From NCBI GenBank assembly GCA_045537915.1, contig JAZSQK010000046.1, forward strand, positions 1-64,000: a stretch of 64,000 nt of DNA, in the 5' to 3' direction. Position 1 is the stretch's first letter; every line of letters starts with the position of its first letter. The notes under the pieces were generated by a model. It was not told the origin of the DNA. It searched no databases and saw only the letters and a list, made by a program, of their open reading frames with translations. The DNA is from SFWF01 sp045537915. GTDB taxonomy: Bacteria > Bacillota > Clostridia > Oscillospirales > Acutalibacteraceae. The position numbers and the translations under genes are program-made. Of the stretch, positions 6,800 through 14,680 are shown in pieces.

Positions 6800-8971
6800 T
6801 TATTTTCTGAATCCCTGACGCTTACGGGGCTTTCTGTCCTTTGCCTCATCTGCGCCGTCATCCTCGACAACTGCGCCCTCGATTTCAACGAGCGCATCTC
6901 TGCGAGAGAGATTGATTCTGCCCTGATCGTCGATCTCGGTGACCTTAACGATAACCTCATCTCCGACATTTACAACATCTTCAACCTTTTCGGTACGCTT
7001 AACATCAAGCTTGGAAATGTGGACAAGACCTTCCTTGCCGGGTGCAATCTCAACGAATGCACCAAAGCTCATAAGGCGTGTAACTCTTCCTCTGTAGATT
7101 GCGCCTACCTCGGGGTCGTTAGCGATGGTTTCTACTATCATAAGAGCACGCTTTGCGTTATCGGCATTGACAGCGGTGATGAATACCTTTCCGTCGTCAT
7201 CAATGTCAATCTTACACTCGCAGTCGGCCTGAATCTTCTGAATAACCTTTCCGCCCGAACCAATAACCTCACGAATCTTCTCGGGGTCAATCTTGGTCTG
7301 AATCATCTTGGGAGCGAACTTGGAAACCTCTGCTCTCGGCTCTGCAATAGCCTTTAACATAACTTCATCAAGAATGTAGTTACGAGCGGTGTGGGTTTTA
7401 GCGAGTGCTTCCTTTATGATTTCGGGAGTAAGTCCGTGAACCTTAAGGTCCATCTGGATAGCGGTAATTCCCTCTTTGGTTCCTGCAACCTTAAAGTCCA
7501 TATCGCCGTGGAAATCTTCAAGTCCCTGAATGTCTACCATTGTCATCCAACGGTCGCCCTCGGTAATAAGTCCGCAAGAGATACCTGCAACGGGAGCCTT
7601 AATCGGAACGCCTGCATCCATGAGAGCAAGTGTAGAACCACAGATAGAGCCCTGAGATGTAGAACCGTTAGAAGACAAAATCTCAGAAACAAGGCGAATT
7701 GTATAAGGGAACTCCTCAACGCTCGGAATTACGGGAAGAAGAGCACGCTCTGCAAGTGCGCCGTGACCGATTTCACGACGGCCGGGGCCTCTGGAGGGCT
7801 TGGTCTCGCCTACAGAGTAAGAGGGCATATTGTAATGGTGGATATATCTCTTTTCGGTCTCGTTGTCGATACCGTCTAAAAGCTGACTGTCACGGATAGA
7901 ACCGAGTGTTGCAATGGTAAGCACCTGTGTCTGACCACGGGCAAAAAGTCCCGAACCGTGAACACGGGGCAGAAGTCCTACCTCACTGTGAAGAGGACGG
8001 ATATCATTGATGCCTCTGCCGTCAACACGCTTTCCTTCATCAAGGAGCCAACGACGGACAACAAACTTCTGAAGCTTGTAAAGGCAATCATCAATTTTCA
8101 TTTCCTGTTCGGGATAAAGCTCATCAAACTTCTCGTGAACCTTATCGTAAACGGGAAGCATTCTCTCGTCCCTTACATTCTTATCGTCGGTGTCAAGAGC
8201 AAACTTAACATCATCGATAGCAAACTCCTTGATAGCCTCAAACATTTCGGTATCGGGGTTAGCCGACTCAAATGTGAACTTGCTCTTACCGATTTCGGCA
8301 ACTATTGAGTTGATGAAATTAACAATTTTCTGGTTTTCCTCATGTCCCTTCATGATAGCGTCAAACATTGTATCATCAGGGATTTCGTTTGCTCCCGCTT
8401 CAATCATTGCAACAAGGTCTGCAGTAGAAGCAACTGTAAGCTGAAGCTGATTTCTCTCCTGCTGTTCGGCGGTGGGATTGAGGACTATCTGGCCGTCAAC
8501 ATATCCTACGCTGATGCCGGAAATGGGGCCTTCCCAAGGAATATCCGAAATAGAAAGGGCGATTGATGCACCTATCATAGCGGTAATTTCGGGGGAACAA
8601 TCGGGGTCAACCGACATTACGGTACAAACAAGAGAAACATCGTTTCTCATATCCTTCGGGAAGAGAGGACGTACAGGTCTGTCGATAACACGGGAAGCAA
8701 GAATAGCCTTATCGGTGGGCTTACCTTCTCTTCTGGTAAAGGAACCGGGAATTCTTCCTACTGAATAAAGCTTTTCCTCAAAATCTACCGAGAGAGGAAG
8801 AAAGTCTATTCCGTCACGGGGCTTTGCCGAAGCAGTAGCCGCACAGAAAACACTGGTTTCGCCATAGTGAATAAGGCAGGAGCCGTTTGCAAGAAGTCCC
8901 ATCTTTCCGGTTTCAACCTTTAGGGGTCTGCCGGCAAACTCGGTTTGGAAAACTCTGAAATTTTCGTACAT
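6800..8971 (-). CDS. pnp: Polyribonucleotide nucleotidyltransferase (PNPase)
   Basis: 723-aa 3'-5' phosphorolytic exoribonuclease of the RNA-decay machinery. Domain order: RNase PH 1, an all-alpha linker, RNase PH 2 (GRREIGHGALAERAL, SNGSTSQGSICGSTLALMDAG), a KH domain (IREVIGSGGKVIQKI) and an S1 domain (GAIYRGRVTRLMSFGAFVEI), ending in an acidic then basic tail. I place the start at the ATG at 8971 because GGAGG lies seven bases upstream and the protein then begins MYENFRVF as in relatives; an in-frame ATG at 9037 lacks a ribosome site. Downstream of rpsO, the widespread rpsO-pnp order. Confidence 0.96.
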   Translation of the reverse strand: MYENFRVFQTEFAGRPLKVETGKMGLLANGSCLIHYGETSVFCAATASAKPRDGIDFLPLSVDFEEKLYSVGRIPGSFTRREGKPTDKAILASRVIDRPVRPLFPKDMRNDVSLVCTVMSVDPDCSPEITAMIGASIALSISDIPWEGPISGISVGYVDGQIVLNPTAEQQERNQLQLTVASTADLVAMIEAGANEIPDDTMFDAIMKGHEENQKIVNFINSIVAEIGKSKFTFESANPDTEMFEAIKEFAIDDVKFALDTDDKNVRDERMLPVYDKVHEKFDELYPEQEMKIDDCLYKLQKFVVRRWLLDEGKRVDGRGINDIRPLHSEVGLLPRVHGSGLFARGQTQVLTIATLGSIRDSQLLDGIDNETEKRYIHHYNMPSYSVGETKPSRGPGRREIGHGALAERALLPVIPSVEEFPYTIRLVSEILSSNGSTSQGSICGSTLALMDAGVPIKAPVAGISCGLITEGDRWMTMVDIQGLEDFHGDMDFKVAGTKEGITAIQMDLKVHGLTPEIIKEALAKTHTARNYILDEVMLKAIAEPRAEVSKFAPKMIQTKIDPEKIREVIGSGGKVIQKIQADCECKIDIDDDGKVFITAVNADNAKRALMIVETIANDPEVGAIYRGRVTRLMSFGAFVEIAPGKEGLVHISKLDVKRTEKVEDVVNVGDEVIVKVTEIDDQGRINLSRRDALVEIEGAVVEDDGADEAKDRKPRKRQGFRK

Positions 8972-9096
8972 ATTTTTAACCTCCAAATTATTTTTTATTT
9001 CTTCGGAGATTCGGTTAAGCAATAAATCCAACATCAAATCTCTTTGCTGCTCGATTTACCGCTAAACCATAAATCTCCGTTTTTTTAAGATAACAA

Positions 9097-9125
9097 GGCA
9101 GACCGTTTTAACAGTACGGTCTGCC
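9097..9125 (-). terminator. Hairpin between rpsO and pnp
   Basis: Perfect 10-bp stem (GGCAGACCGT, 9097-9106 with 9116-9125). On the minus strand it is followed by only a weak U-tract (TTGTTATCTT), so it is probably a partial terminator or RNA-processing site rather than a full stop. Confidence 0.6.
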
Positions 9126-9137
9126 CTTTTTGTAAGA

Positions 9138-9401
9138 TTACTTACGGATGCCGAGACGCTTGATGATGGCACGGTATCTCTCGATATCAACCTTGGTAAG
9201 ATAAGCAAGAAGATTTCTTCTGTGACCTACCATCTTAAGAAGACCACGTCTTGAGTGATGGTCCTTCTTGTGAACCTTAAGATGCTCGGTAAGCTCGTTA
9301 ATACGGAAGGTTAATAACGCAATCTGTACCTCAGGAGAACCTGTATCACCCTCGTGAAGAGCGTATTCAGCAATGATAGCTGTCTTCTGTTCGTTTGTCA
9401 T
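9138..9401 (-). CDS. rpsO: 30S ribosomal protein S15
   Basis: 87 aa, the family length. Binds 16S rRNA helices 20-22 early in 30S assembly. The motifs GDTGSPEVQIALLT, HKKDHHSRRGLL and RRNLLAYL are those of S15. RBS GAGGTG precedes the ATG at 9401. Expressed from the promoter at 9510-9538 with a roughly 100-base leader; S15 is known to repress its own leader in several bacteria. Confidence 0.98.
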   Translation of the reverse strand: MTNEQKTAIIAEYALHEGDTGSPEVQIALLTFRINELTEHLKVHKKDHHSRRGLLKMVGHRRNLLAYLTKVDIERYRAIIKRLGIRK

Positions 9402-9503
9402 TTATTTCACCTCATTTTAATATTTTGTCCGCCGTAAACAAAGCAAAAGGTCAGGTGATTCCGCATTTTAGCGGCAGACGCCTAAAGCCTTGTAAACGGT
9501 AGC
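9402..9503 (-). promoter_or_regulatory. rpsO leader, possible S15 autoregulatory RNA
   Basis: About 100 bases of untranslated leader containing small stems such as CCGC/GCGG near 9454-9470. Leaders of rpsO often bind S15. No specific known class could be assigned by eye. Confidence 0.35.
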
Positions 9504-9509
9504 CATAGT

Positions 9510-9538
9510 AGTATATCACAAAGTTTCAAAAAAGTAAA
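9510..9538 (-). promoter_or_regulatory. Promoter of rpsO
   Basis: TTTACT (9538-9533), 17-base spacer, TATACT (9515-9510) on the minus strand. The same pair of hexamers with the same spacing drives the CofE-like gene at 11480. Confidence 0.7.
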
Positions 9539-9557
9539 GAACTTTTTATTTTTATAA

Positions 9558-10304
9558 TTATGATATCACTTCAAATTCTTTTTCTTCCCGACCTACCGAT
9601 ACTTTTATTTCCTCAATAATTTGCTTTTCTTTCTTGCGTTTGGCGCAACAATAGTATACTCCATAGAAAAGCGCAATATATATGAAGAACAAAATTAAAA
9701 CGCCGATTGAATATGCCACTTGGTTGCCGCCGGCAAGATTATAAAGAATGTCATAGGGCGTACCATCTCCCCTCATTAAAAACATATAATTATAATCAAT
9801 CAATCGGTTTACGGCATATGCGGCTACGGCAAAGCCGCTGATTATTGAAAATGTAATGCCGATGTTTTTTAATTTCATTGAAAGCATACCGCTTATCATT
9901 ATGTATAGTGCCGCAAAGCCCGAAATAGAGTGTGTTACTCCCGAAACGACATTGTCAAAACTGATTACCGGGTAGCAAGCATAATTTTGTCCTGCAAAAT
10001 AGGTTCCCATGAAGGCGCCCAGCAGACCGAAGATAGCAACAAAATCAAGCGCCGCTTCACGAAGTCTACCCTTTGAAAATGCGGCAAGCGGAATGGTTAT
10101 AAGCTGAATGCTGCACATAAAAAGCGGCAGTTCATACAACCAGCGCAGCGGGTCATTGTTTATAAAACAGGTCATTACTATTTTAAAAAGCTCTATTGAG
10201 TCAATCGCAATAGCAGCAGCTATCAAAGCACGGTTTTTACCTGAATCGGTCTTTTTCCTGCCTTTAAGGCCGAAAAAGATACCAAGAGCTATCATAATCA
10301 TCAT
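9558..10304 (-). CDS. YwaF/TIGR02206-type integral membrane protein
   Basis: 248 aa from the first in-frame ATG, six or seven hydrophobic helices, and the family hallmark NRLIDYNYMFLMRGDGTPYD. Function unknown. The true N-terminus is probably longer: translation of the same frame upstream gives GYFSAEHLIFVTS, typical of the family start, but no start codon is in frame. A GTG at 10390 with a GGGGGG ribosome site would fit if one T were added to the T6 run at 10377-10382, yielding MKNFFGFGGY. The gene may therefore be frameshifted at codon 4, either really or through a sequencing error. A basic-acidic C-terminal tail is cytoplasmic. Confidence 0.75.
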   Translation of the reverse strand: MMIMIALGIFFGLKGRKKTDSGKNRALIAAAIAIDSIELFKIVMTCFINNDPLRWLYELPLFMCSIQLITIPLAAFSKGRLREAALDFVAIFGLLGAFMGTYFAGQNYACYPVISFDNVVSGVTHSISGFAALYIMISGMLSMKLKNIGITFSIISGFAVAAYAVNRLIDYNYMFLMRGDGTPYDILYNLAGGNQVAYSIGVLILFFIYIALFYGVYYCCAKRKKEKQIIEEIKVSVGREEKEFEVIS

Positions 10305-10433
10305 TAAAGAGGTAACAAAAATCAGATGCTCTGCCGAAAAGTAGCCCTCTGGCTCCCTTGTGTAGCCGCCAAAGCCAAAAAATTCTTCACCTTAAAATCC
10401 CCCCGATTTTTAATGAATGAATACCGCTTTTTA

Positions 10434-11357
10434 TTAAAAATATTTATTTATGAAATGCTTTCCTATTGCGCCGAGCAAAGCTATTGCTTCGCCATAAACC
10501 TCCTCGGGATACTGATTCCAAGCGCCAGAGGCCTCAAAGTTCAGAGTTCCGTTGTATCCTATGTCGCTCAAAGCCCTCAATATTCCATCCCAGTCTGAAA
10601 CACCGAGGAAGGGACAAGTGTGACTGTCCTCGTTGACATCTACATCATGCAAATGAACCGTCTTTAATCTTTCGCCTAGTTTGTTTATAAATCTTATAGG
10701 GTCATCCGAGCATAAGGTAGCGTGTCCCGGGTCAAAGCAGAATCCAAACCTTTCCTCTCCCGCTATTTCATTAAGTTTATCTATATATTCACAAGCATCG
10801 ATTACATTTGAACATACGCTGCCATAAATCTTACCTTTGCAGACTCCCCACATATTTTCAAGACAACAGATAACATCATGCTTTTTAAGGGTTTCTATCA
10901 GGGAAGAATAAAACTCGATGTTGTCCTTTCTCTCCTGTTCCCAACTGTACTGGGCATTATAGCCCATAAATACAGGGTGAACTACGATATATCTGCAACC
11001 CATAGCAGCAGTTATTTCAATTGATTTCAGTATGGTTTCTTTGATATATTCATTTGTTTGGTCGAATTCATCGGAGCCGAGTCTGATAACCTTTGACGGA
11101 TACGGCGCATGTGTCTGACCCACTTCAATCTTATTTTCTTTAAGTATATCAGCTATGCTCTTAAAGTAGGCAATCATTTCATCATGAGGCAGATCGAATA
11201 TATCGCACTTTTGCTTTTTGAAGATATCTGTACCTGTGTAAATGTTGCAAAAGCCGAAATCAATTGCTTCAAAACCACTTTTAGAAAATATGGGAGCATA
11301 CTTTTTTGCGAGTTGCGGAGATGTGACCAAACTTGAAGTCTGAGAACTTAATACCAT
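10434..11357 (-). CDS. Sugar phosphate isomerase/epimerase-like TIM barrel protein
   Basis: 307 aa of the xylose isomerase-like/AP endonuclease 2 family. Candidate metal ligands follow the family pattern: Glu in CCLENMWG, Asp and His in CFDPGHATL, a downstream HLHDVD pair and Glu in LNFEASG. Substrate unknown. I chose the ATG at 11357, which follows GAGGTGTAAGG; a second ATG 15 bases upstream overlaps that ribosome site. No sugar transport or kinase genes are adjacent, so its pathway cannot be inferred. Confidence 0.85.
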   Translation of the reverse strand: MVLSSQTSSLVTSPQLAKKYAPIFSKSGFEAIDFGFCNIYTGTDIFKKQKCDIFDLPHDEMIAYFKSIADILKENKIEVGQTHAPYPSKVIRLGSDEFDQTNEYIKETILKSIEITAAMGCRYIVVHPVFMGYNAQYSWEQERKDNIEFYSSLIETLKKHDVICCLENMWGVCKGKIYGSVCSNVIDACEYIDKLNEIAGEERFGFCFDPGHATLCSDDPIRFINKLGERLKTVHLHDVDVNEDSHTCPFLGVSDWDGILRALSDIGYNGTLNFEASGAWNQYPEEVYGEAIALLGAIGKHFINKYF

Positions 11358-11479
11358 ATCCTTACACCTCATGTTGAACTTTTTGTACTTTCATCATTAT
11401 AATTCTAATTTTATCTCAGAAAAAAGCATTGTCAACAAAAATTTGCGGTCCGATCATTGCAAATTTATAAAATTTTTAA

Positions 11480-11508
11480 TTTACTTTTTAACAATTTCTT
11501 GGTATACT
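11480..11508 (+). promoter_or_regulatory. Promoter of the CofE-like gene
   Basis: TTTACT (11480-11485), 17-base spacer, TATACT (11503-11508), about 50 bases before the start codon. Confidence 0.7.
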
Positions 11509-11559
11509 AGTTTAGTAGTTTTATTATAGAATTGAATTCTGCTTCAAGGAGTGTTAAAA

Positions 11560-12753
11560 ATGAGCCGTTTATATGGCACAGTTTCGCGCGGCGTTCGCGC
11601 ACCCATTATCCGTCAGGGAGATGACCTTGCAGCTATCGTTACTTCCTCCGTTTTAGATGCTGCAAAATCAGAAAATGTAGAAATACGTGATCGTGACATT
11701 GTTGCAATGACCGAGGCTATTGTAGCCAGAGCTCAGGGCAACTACGCAACGGTTGACGATATCGCTGCCGACGTTAAGGCAAAGTTCGGCACGGATACTG
11801 TTGGCGTTATTTTCCCCATTCTTTCGAGAAACCGTTTTGCTATCTGCCTTCGTGGTATTGCAAAGGGCGCTAAAAAGATAGTCCTGATGCTTTCATACCC
11901 CTCTGATGAGGTTGGAAACCACCTTATATCTCTTGATGCAATGGATGAGAAGGGTGTCGATCCTTACAAGGATGTTCTGACACTTTCTAAATACCGTGAG
12001 CTATTCGGATATGAAAAGCACAGATTCACGGGTGTTGATTATGTTGAATATTATGAAAGCCTTATCCGTGAGAGCGGAGCCGAGGCTGAAATAATCTTTG
12101 CAAACGACCCCAGAGCTATTCTCCCCTTTACCAAGAATGTGCTTTATTGTGATATTCACACCCGCAAGCGCACACGCAGATTGCTCCAAAAAGCAGGCGC
12201 AGAGAAGCTTTTCGGTATAGACGAGATTCTTAACGCTCCCGTGAACAACAGCGGTTACAATAAGGATTACGGCCTTCTCGGCTCTAACAAGGCAACCGAG
12301 GATACAGTAAAGCTCTTCCCCCGTGATTGTCAGCCTCTCGTTGAAGATATTCAAAAAAGATTATTTGATGCAACCGGCAAGACGGTTGAGGTTATGGTAT
12401 ATGGCGACGGAGCATTCAAGGATCCGGTTGGAAAGATTTGGGAACTTGCTGACCCAGTCGTTTCCCCCGCCTACACTAAGGGACTTGAGGGTACGCCCAA
12501 TGAGCTTAAGCTCAAGTATCTTGCAGACAATGATTTCGCAGATCTTTCGGGTGAGGCGCTTAAAGAAGCCATCAAGGAGAAGATTACGCAGAAGGATTCT
12601 GACCTTTTCGGTCAGATGGCTTCCGAAGGTACTACCCCCAGACAGCTTACCGACCTTATCGGTTCACTCTGTGACCTTACCTCAGGCTCGGGCGACAAGG
12701 GAACTCCCATCGTTTTCATTCAGGGATATTTCGACAACTACACAAACGACTGA
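11560..12753 (+). CDS. CofE-like (coenzyme F420-0:L-glutamate ligase family) protein
   Basis: 397 aa from the ATG at 11560, eight bases after AAGGAG. The N-terminal 100 residues match the F420 ligase family: GVRAPIIRQGDDLAAIV, then a DRDIVAMTEAIVARAQG segment. In methanogens and actinobacteria CofE adds glutamates to F420-0; Clostridia generally lack F420, and no other F420 gene is in this window, so the acceptor here is probably different. Other visible motifs are ILSRNRFAICLRGIAKGA and VMVYGDGAFKDPVGKIWE. Monocistronic, with its own promoter and terminator. Confidence 0.8.
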   Translation: MSRLYGTVSRGVRAPIIRQGDDLAAIVTSSVLDAAKSENVEIRDRDIVAMTEAIVARAQGNYATVDDIAADVKAKFGTDTVGVIFPILSRNRFAICLRGIAKGAKKIVLMLSYPSDEVGNHLISLDAMDEKGVDPYKDVLTLSKYRELFGYEKHRFTGVDYVEYYESLIRESGAEAEIIFANDPRAILPFTKNVLYCDIHTRKRTRRLLQKAGAEKLFGIDEILNAPVNNSGYNKDYGLLGSNKATEDTVKLFPRDCQPLVEDIQKRLFDATGKTVEVMVYGDGAFKDPVGKIWELADPVVSPAYTKGLEGTPNELKLKYLADNDFADLSGEALKEAIKEKITQKDSDLFGQMASEGTTPRQLTDLIGSLCDLTSGSGDKGTPIVFIQGYFDNYTND

Positions 12754-12762
12754 TAATAAAGC

Positions 12763-12796
12763 AAAAAGGCTTGGTCTTTGGACCAAGCCTTTTTTT
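12763..12796. terminator. Bidirectional terminator between CofE-like gene and ridA
   Basis: GGCTTGGTC/GACCAAGCC stem with A5 before and T7 after; it serves both convergent genes and overlaps the last base of ridA. Confidence 0.92.
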
Positions 12797-13169
12797 ACTT
12801 TTCTGCAATGACGTCTATTTCTACGAGGACATTCTTGGGAAGTGTTTTAACCGCAACGCAGGAACGGGCGGGTTTAGAGGTAAAATATTTACCATACACC
12901 TCATTAAACCTTGCAAAGTTATCCATATCGGACAAGAAGCAAACGGTTTTTACAGTTTTTTCTATAGAGCTTCCTGCTGCTCTTAAAACTTCGCAAAGAT
13001 TTTTACAAACCTGTTCGGTCTGCGCCTCGATAGTTTCGGCTTCAATGGTTGCGGTTTCGGGGTTTATTGCAATCTGTCCCGAAGTGAAAACCAAATTTCC
13101 TGTAACTATTGCCTGAGAATAGGGACCTATTGCCTCAGGCGCATTTTTAGTATAAACCTTTTCGCTCAT
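12795..13169 (-). CDS. ridA: RidA family enamine/imine deaminase
   Basis: 124 aa. Hydrolyses 2-aminoacrylate/2-aminocrotonate released by PLP enzymes, protecting them from damage. The family signature PARSCVAVKTLPKNVLVEIDVIA, with the conserved Arg, is at the C-terminus. It lies 10 bases after ilvA, the enzyme that makes these reactive enamines, so co-transcription makes biochemical sense. Confidence 0.95.
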   Translation of the reverse strand: MSEKVYTKNAPEAIGPYSQAIVTGNLVFTSGQIAINPETATIEAETIEAQTEQVCKNLCEVLRAAGSSIEKTVKTVCFLSDMDNFARFNEVYGKYFTSKPARSCVAVKTLPKNVLVEIDVIAEK

Positions 13170-13179
13170 TATAATTCTC

Positions 13180-14373
13180 CTATACCAATTTAAATCCTGC
13201 CTGTGTCAAAGCGTCGGTAATTTCCTTAATATGCTCGAAGTTTCTGGTTTCAAGCACAATTCTAAGGAAGCAACCGTTGATATCGGCGCCCTCTCCTGCT
13301 CTTTCGTGGTGGACCGAGATAACGTTTCCTCCCTTTGAGGCTATGATATCAGAAACACCTTTGAGCTGACCGGGCTTATCCATAAGTTCAACACACATAT
13401 TGTAGTTTCTTCCCGAACGGGTAAGACCCCTCTTTATAACACGGCTGAGTATTGTAACATCGATATTGCCGCCTGAAACGATGCAAACGACCTTCTTGTC
13501 TGCTACGGGAACCTTATTGAACATTGCTGCAGCGACAGACACTGCGCCTGCGCCCTCGGCAATCATCTTATGCTGCTCGATCAGAGCCAGAATTGCAGAA
13601 GAAATTTCGTCCTCGGTAACAGTTACTATCTCATCAACATACTCTTTTACATACTCAAAGGTGTGTTCTCCGGGTTCTTTGACAGCAATTCCGTCGGCAA
13701 TGGTCGAAACAGAGGCAAGTCGCTCGATTTTACCGTCCTTTATGGAGTTGAACATACTGGGCGCACCCGCCGCCTGAACTCCGTAGACCTTTATATCGGG
13801 CTTCAACTTCTTTGCGGCAAGGGCAACACCTGAGATAAGTCCGCCGCCGCCGATAGGAACGATAATTGCGTCTGCATCGGGAAGCTCGTCGAGTATTTCA
13901 AGTCCGATAGTTCCCTGTCCTGCTATTACATTTTCAGCGTCAAACGGATGTATAAAGGTATAACCCTTTTCGTCACGAAGTCTTATAGCTTCCGCATAAG
14001 CATCGTCATAAACGCCCTCTACCATAACCACCTCGGCGCCGTAATTCTTGGTAGCCTCTACCTTTGAAATGGGCGCTCCGTCAGGCAGACAGATAACCGA
14101 CTTGATTCCGTATTTGGTTGCAGCAAGAGCAACGCCCTGCGCATGATTTCCTGCAGAACAGGCAATTACGCCCTTTGCCTTTTCCTCTTCAGTTAGCTGG
14201 GAAATCATATAACCCGAGCCACGAAGCTTAAAGGAACCCGTATTTTGAAGGTTTTCGGGCTTTAAATAGATGTCGGCTATAGGATTAAGGGTAGGAGCCT
14301 TTACAAGCTCGGTATGTCTTACTACCTCTTTCAGCACATATGCCGCATGATAAATTTTGTCAAGAGTAACCAT
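13180..14373 (-). CDS. ilvA: Threonine ammonia-lyase
   Basis: 397 aa, PLP-dependent. Converts threonine to 2-oxobutyrate and ammonia, the first committed step to isoleucine. The Schiff-base lysine is in TGSFKLRG and the phosphate-binding loop in PIGGGGLISG. The last 75 residues form a single ACT-like domain (VELMDKPGQLKGVSDIIASKGG). This short form could be biosynthetic or catabolic, but the upstream T-box with an isoleucine specifier argues for isoleucine synthesis. RBS AAGGAG precedes the ATG. Confidence 0.94.
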   Translation of the reverse strand: MVTLDKIYHAAYVLKEVVRHTELVKAPTLNPIADIYLKPENLQNTGSFKLRGSGYMISQLTEEEKAKGVIACSAGNHAQGVALAATKYGIKSVICLPDGAPISKVEATKNYGAEVVMVEGVYDDAYAEAIRLRDEKGYTFIHPFDAENVIAGQGTIGLEILDELPDADAIIVPIGGGGLISGVALAAKKLKPDIKVYGVQAAGAPSMFNSIKDGKIERLASVSTIADGIAVKEPGEHTFEYVKEYVDEIVTVTEDEISSAILALIEQHKMIAEGAGAVSVAAAMFNKVPVADKKVVCIVSGGNIDVTILSRVIKRGLTRSGRNYNMCVELMDKPGQLKGVSDIIASKGGNVISVHHERAGEGADINGCFLRIVLETRNFEHIKEITDALTQAGFKLV

Positions 14374-14643
14374 AATATAACTCCTTTAAAATAAAACGCC
14401 TCTACGGAAAAATCCATAGAGGCGAAGATAACAAAAATCTCCGTGGTACCACTCTAATTGCTACTAAGTCAGCCACTCTCACGTACTATTATACGCTTTG
14501 CCTTTAACGCAGGTCTACGGCTCGCTTACTGTTATTTCAGCTCACTACTCAAGGGTGATTCTCATTTTATCCTCATATCGGCTCACACCCGCCGCCGACT
14601 CTCTGAAAATCCAAACAAAATGACTGTCCCTATCAATGTATTT
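14374..14643 (-). promoter_or_regulatory. T-box leader (tRNA-Ile specifier) controlling ilvA-ridA
   Basis: On the minus strand the leader contains the AGAGAG element of stem I (near 14600), a specifier loop with GAGAATCACCC, the T-box core GAGTGGTACCACGG (near 14441-14455) that pairs with the uncharged tRNA acceptor end, and a terminator hairpin at 14397-14424. The best specifier codon is ATC (14559-14557) followed by the usual A, i.e. isoleucine. An ACC (threonine) reading one base later is less likely. Uncharged tRNA-Ile would allow read-through into ilvA and ridA. Confidence 0.93.
14397..14424 (-). terminator. T-box regulated terminator
   Basis: CGCCTCTA...TAGAGGCG stem followed on the minus strand by TTTTATTTT, directly downstream of the T-box core and upstream of the ilvA ribosome site. 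Confidence 0.9.
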
Positions 14644-14649
14644 TTGATT

Positions 14650-14677
14650 ATTATACCACTAAACTTAAAATTGTCAA
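14650..14677 (-). promoter_or_regulatory. Promoter of the T-box/ilvA operon
   Basis: Consensus TTGACA (14677-14672), 16-base spacer, TATAAT (14655-14650) on the minus strand, just beyond the serA stop codon. Confidence 0.88.
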
Positions 14678-14680
14678 CAG

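Noticed and set aside
8972..9038. Longer N-terminus for PNPase starting at 9037
   Set aside because: No ribosome site there; the ATG at 8971 with GGAGG gives the conserved family start.
14436..14600. tRNA gene near the GGTACC motif
   Set aside because: The segment lacks a cloverleaf; GGTACC is the T-box core.
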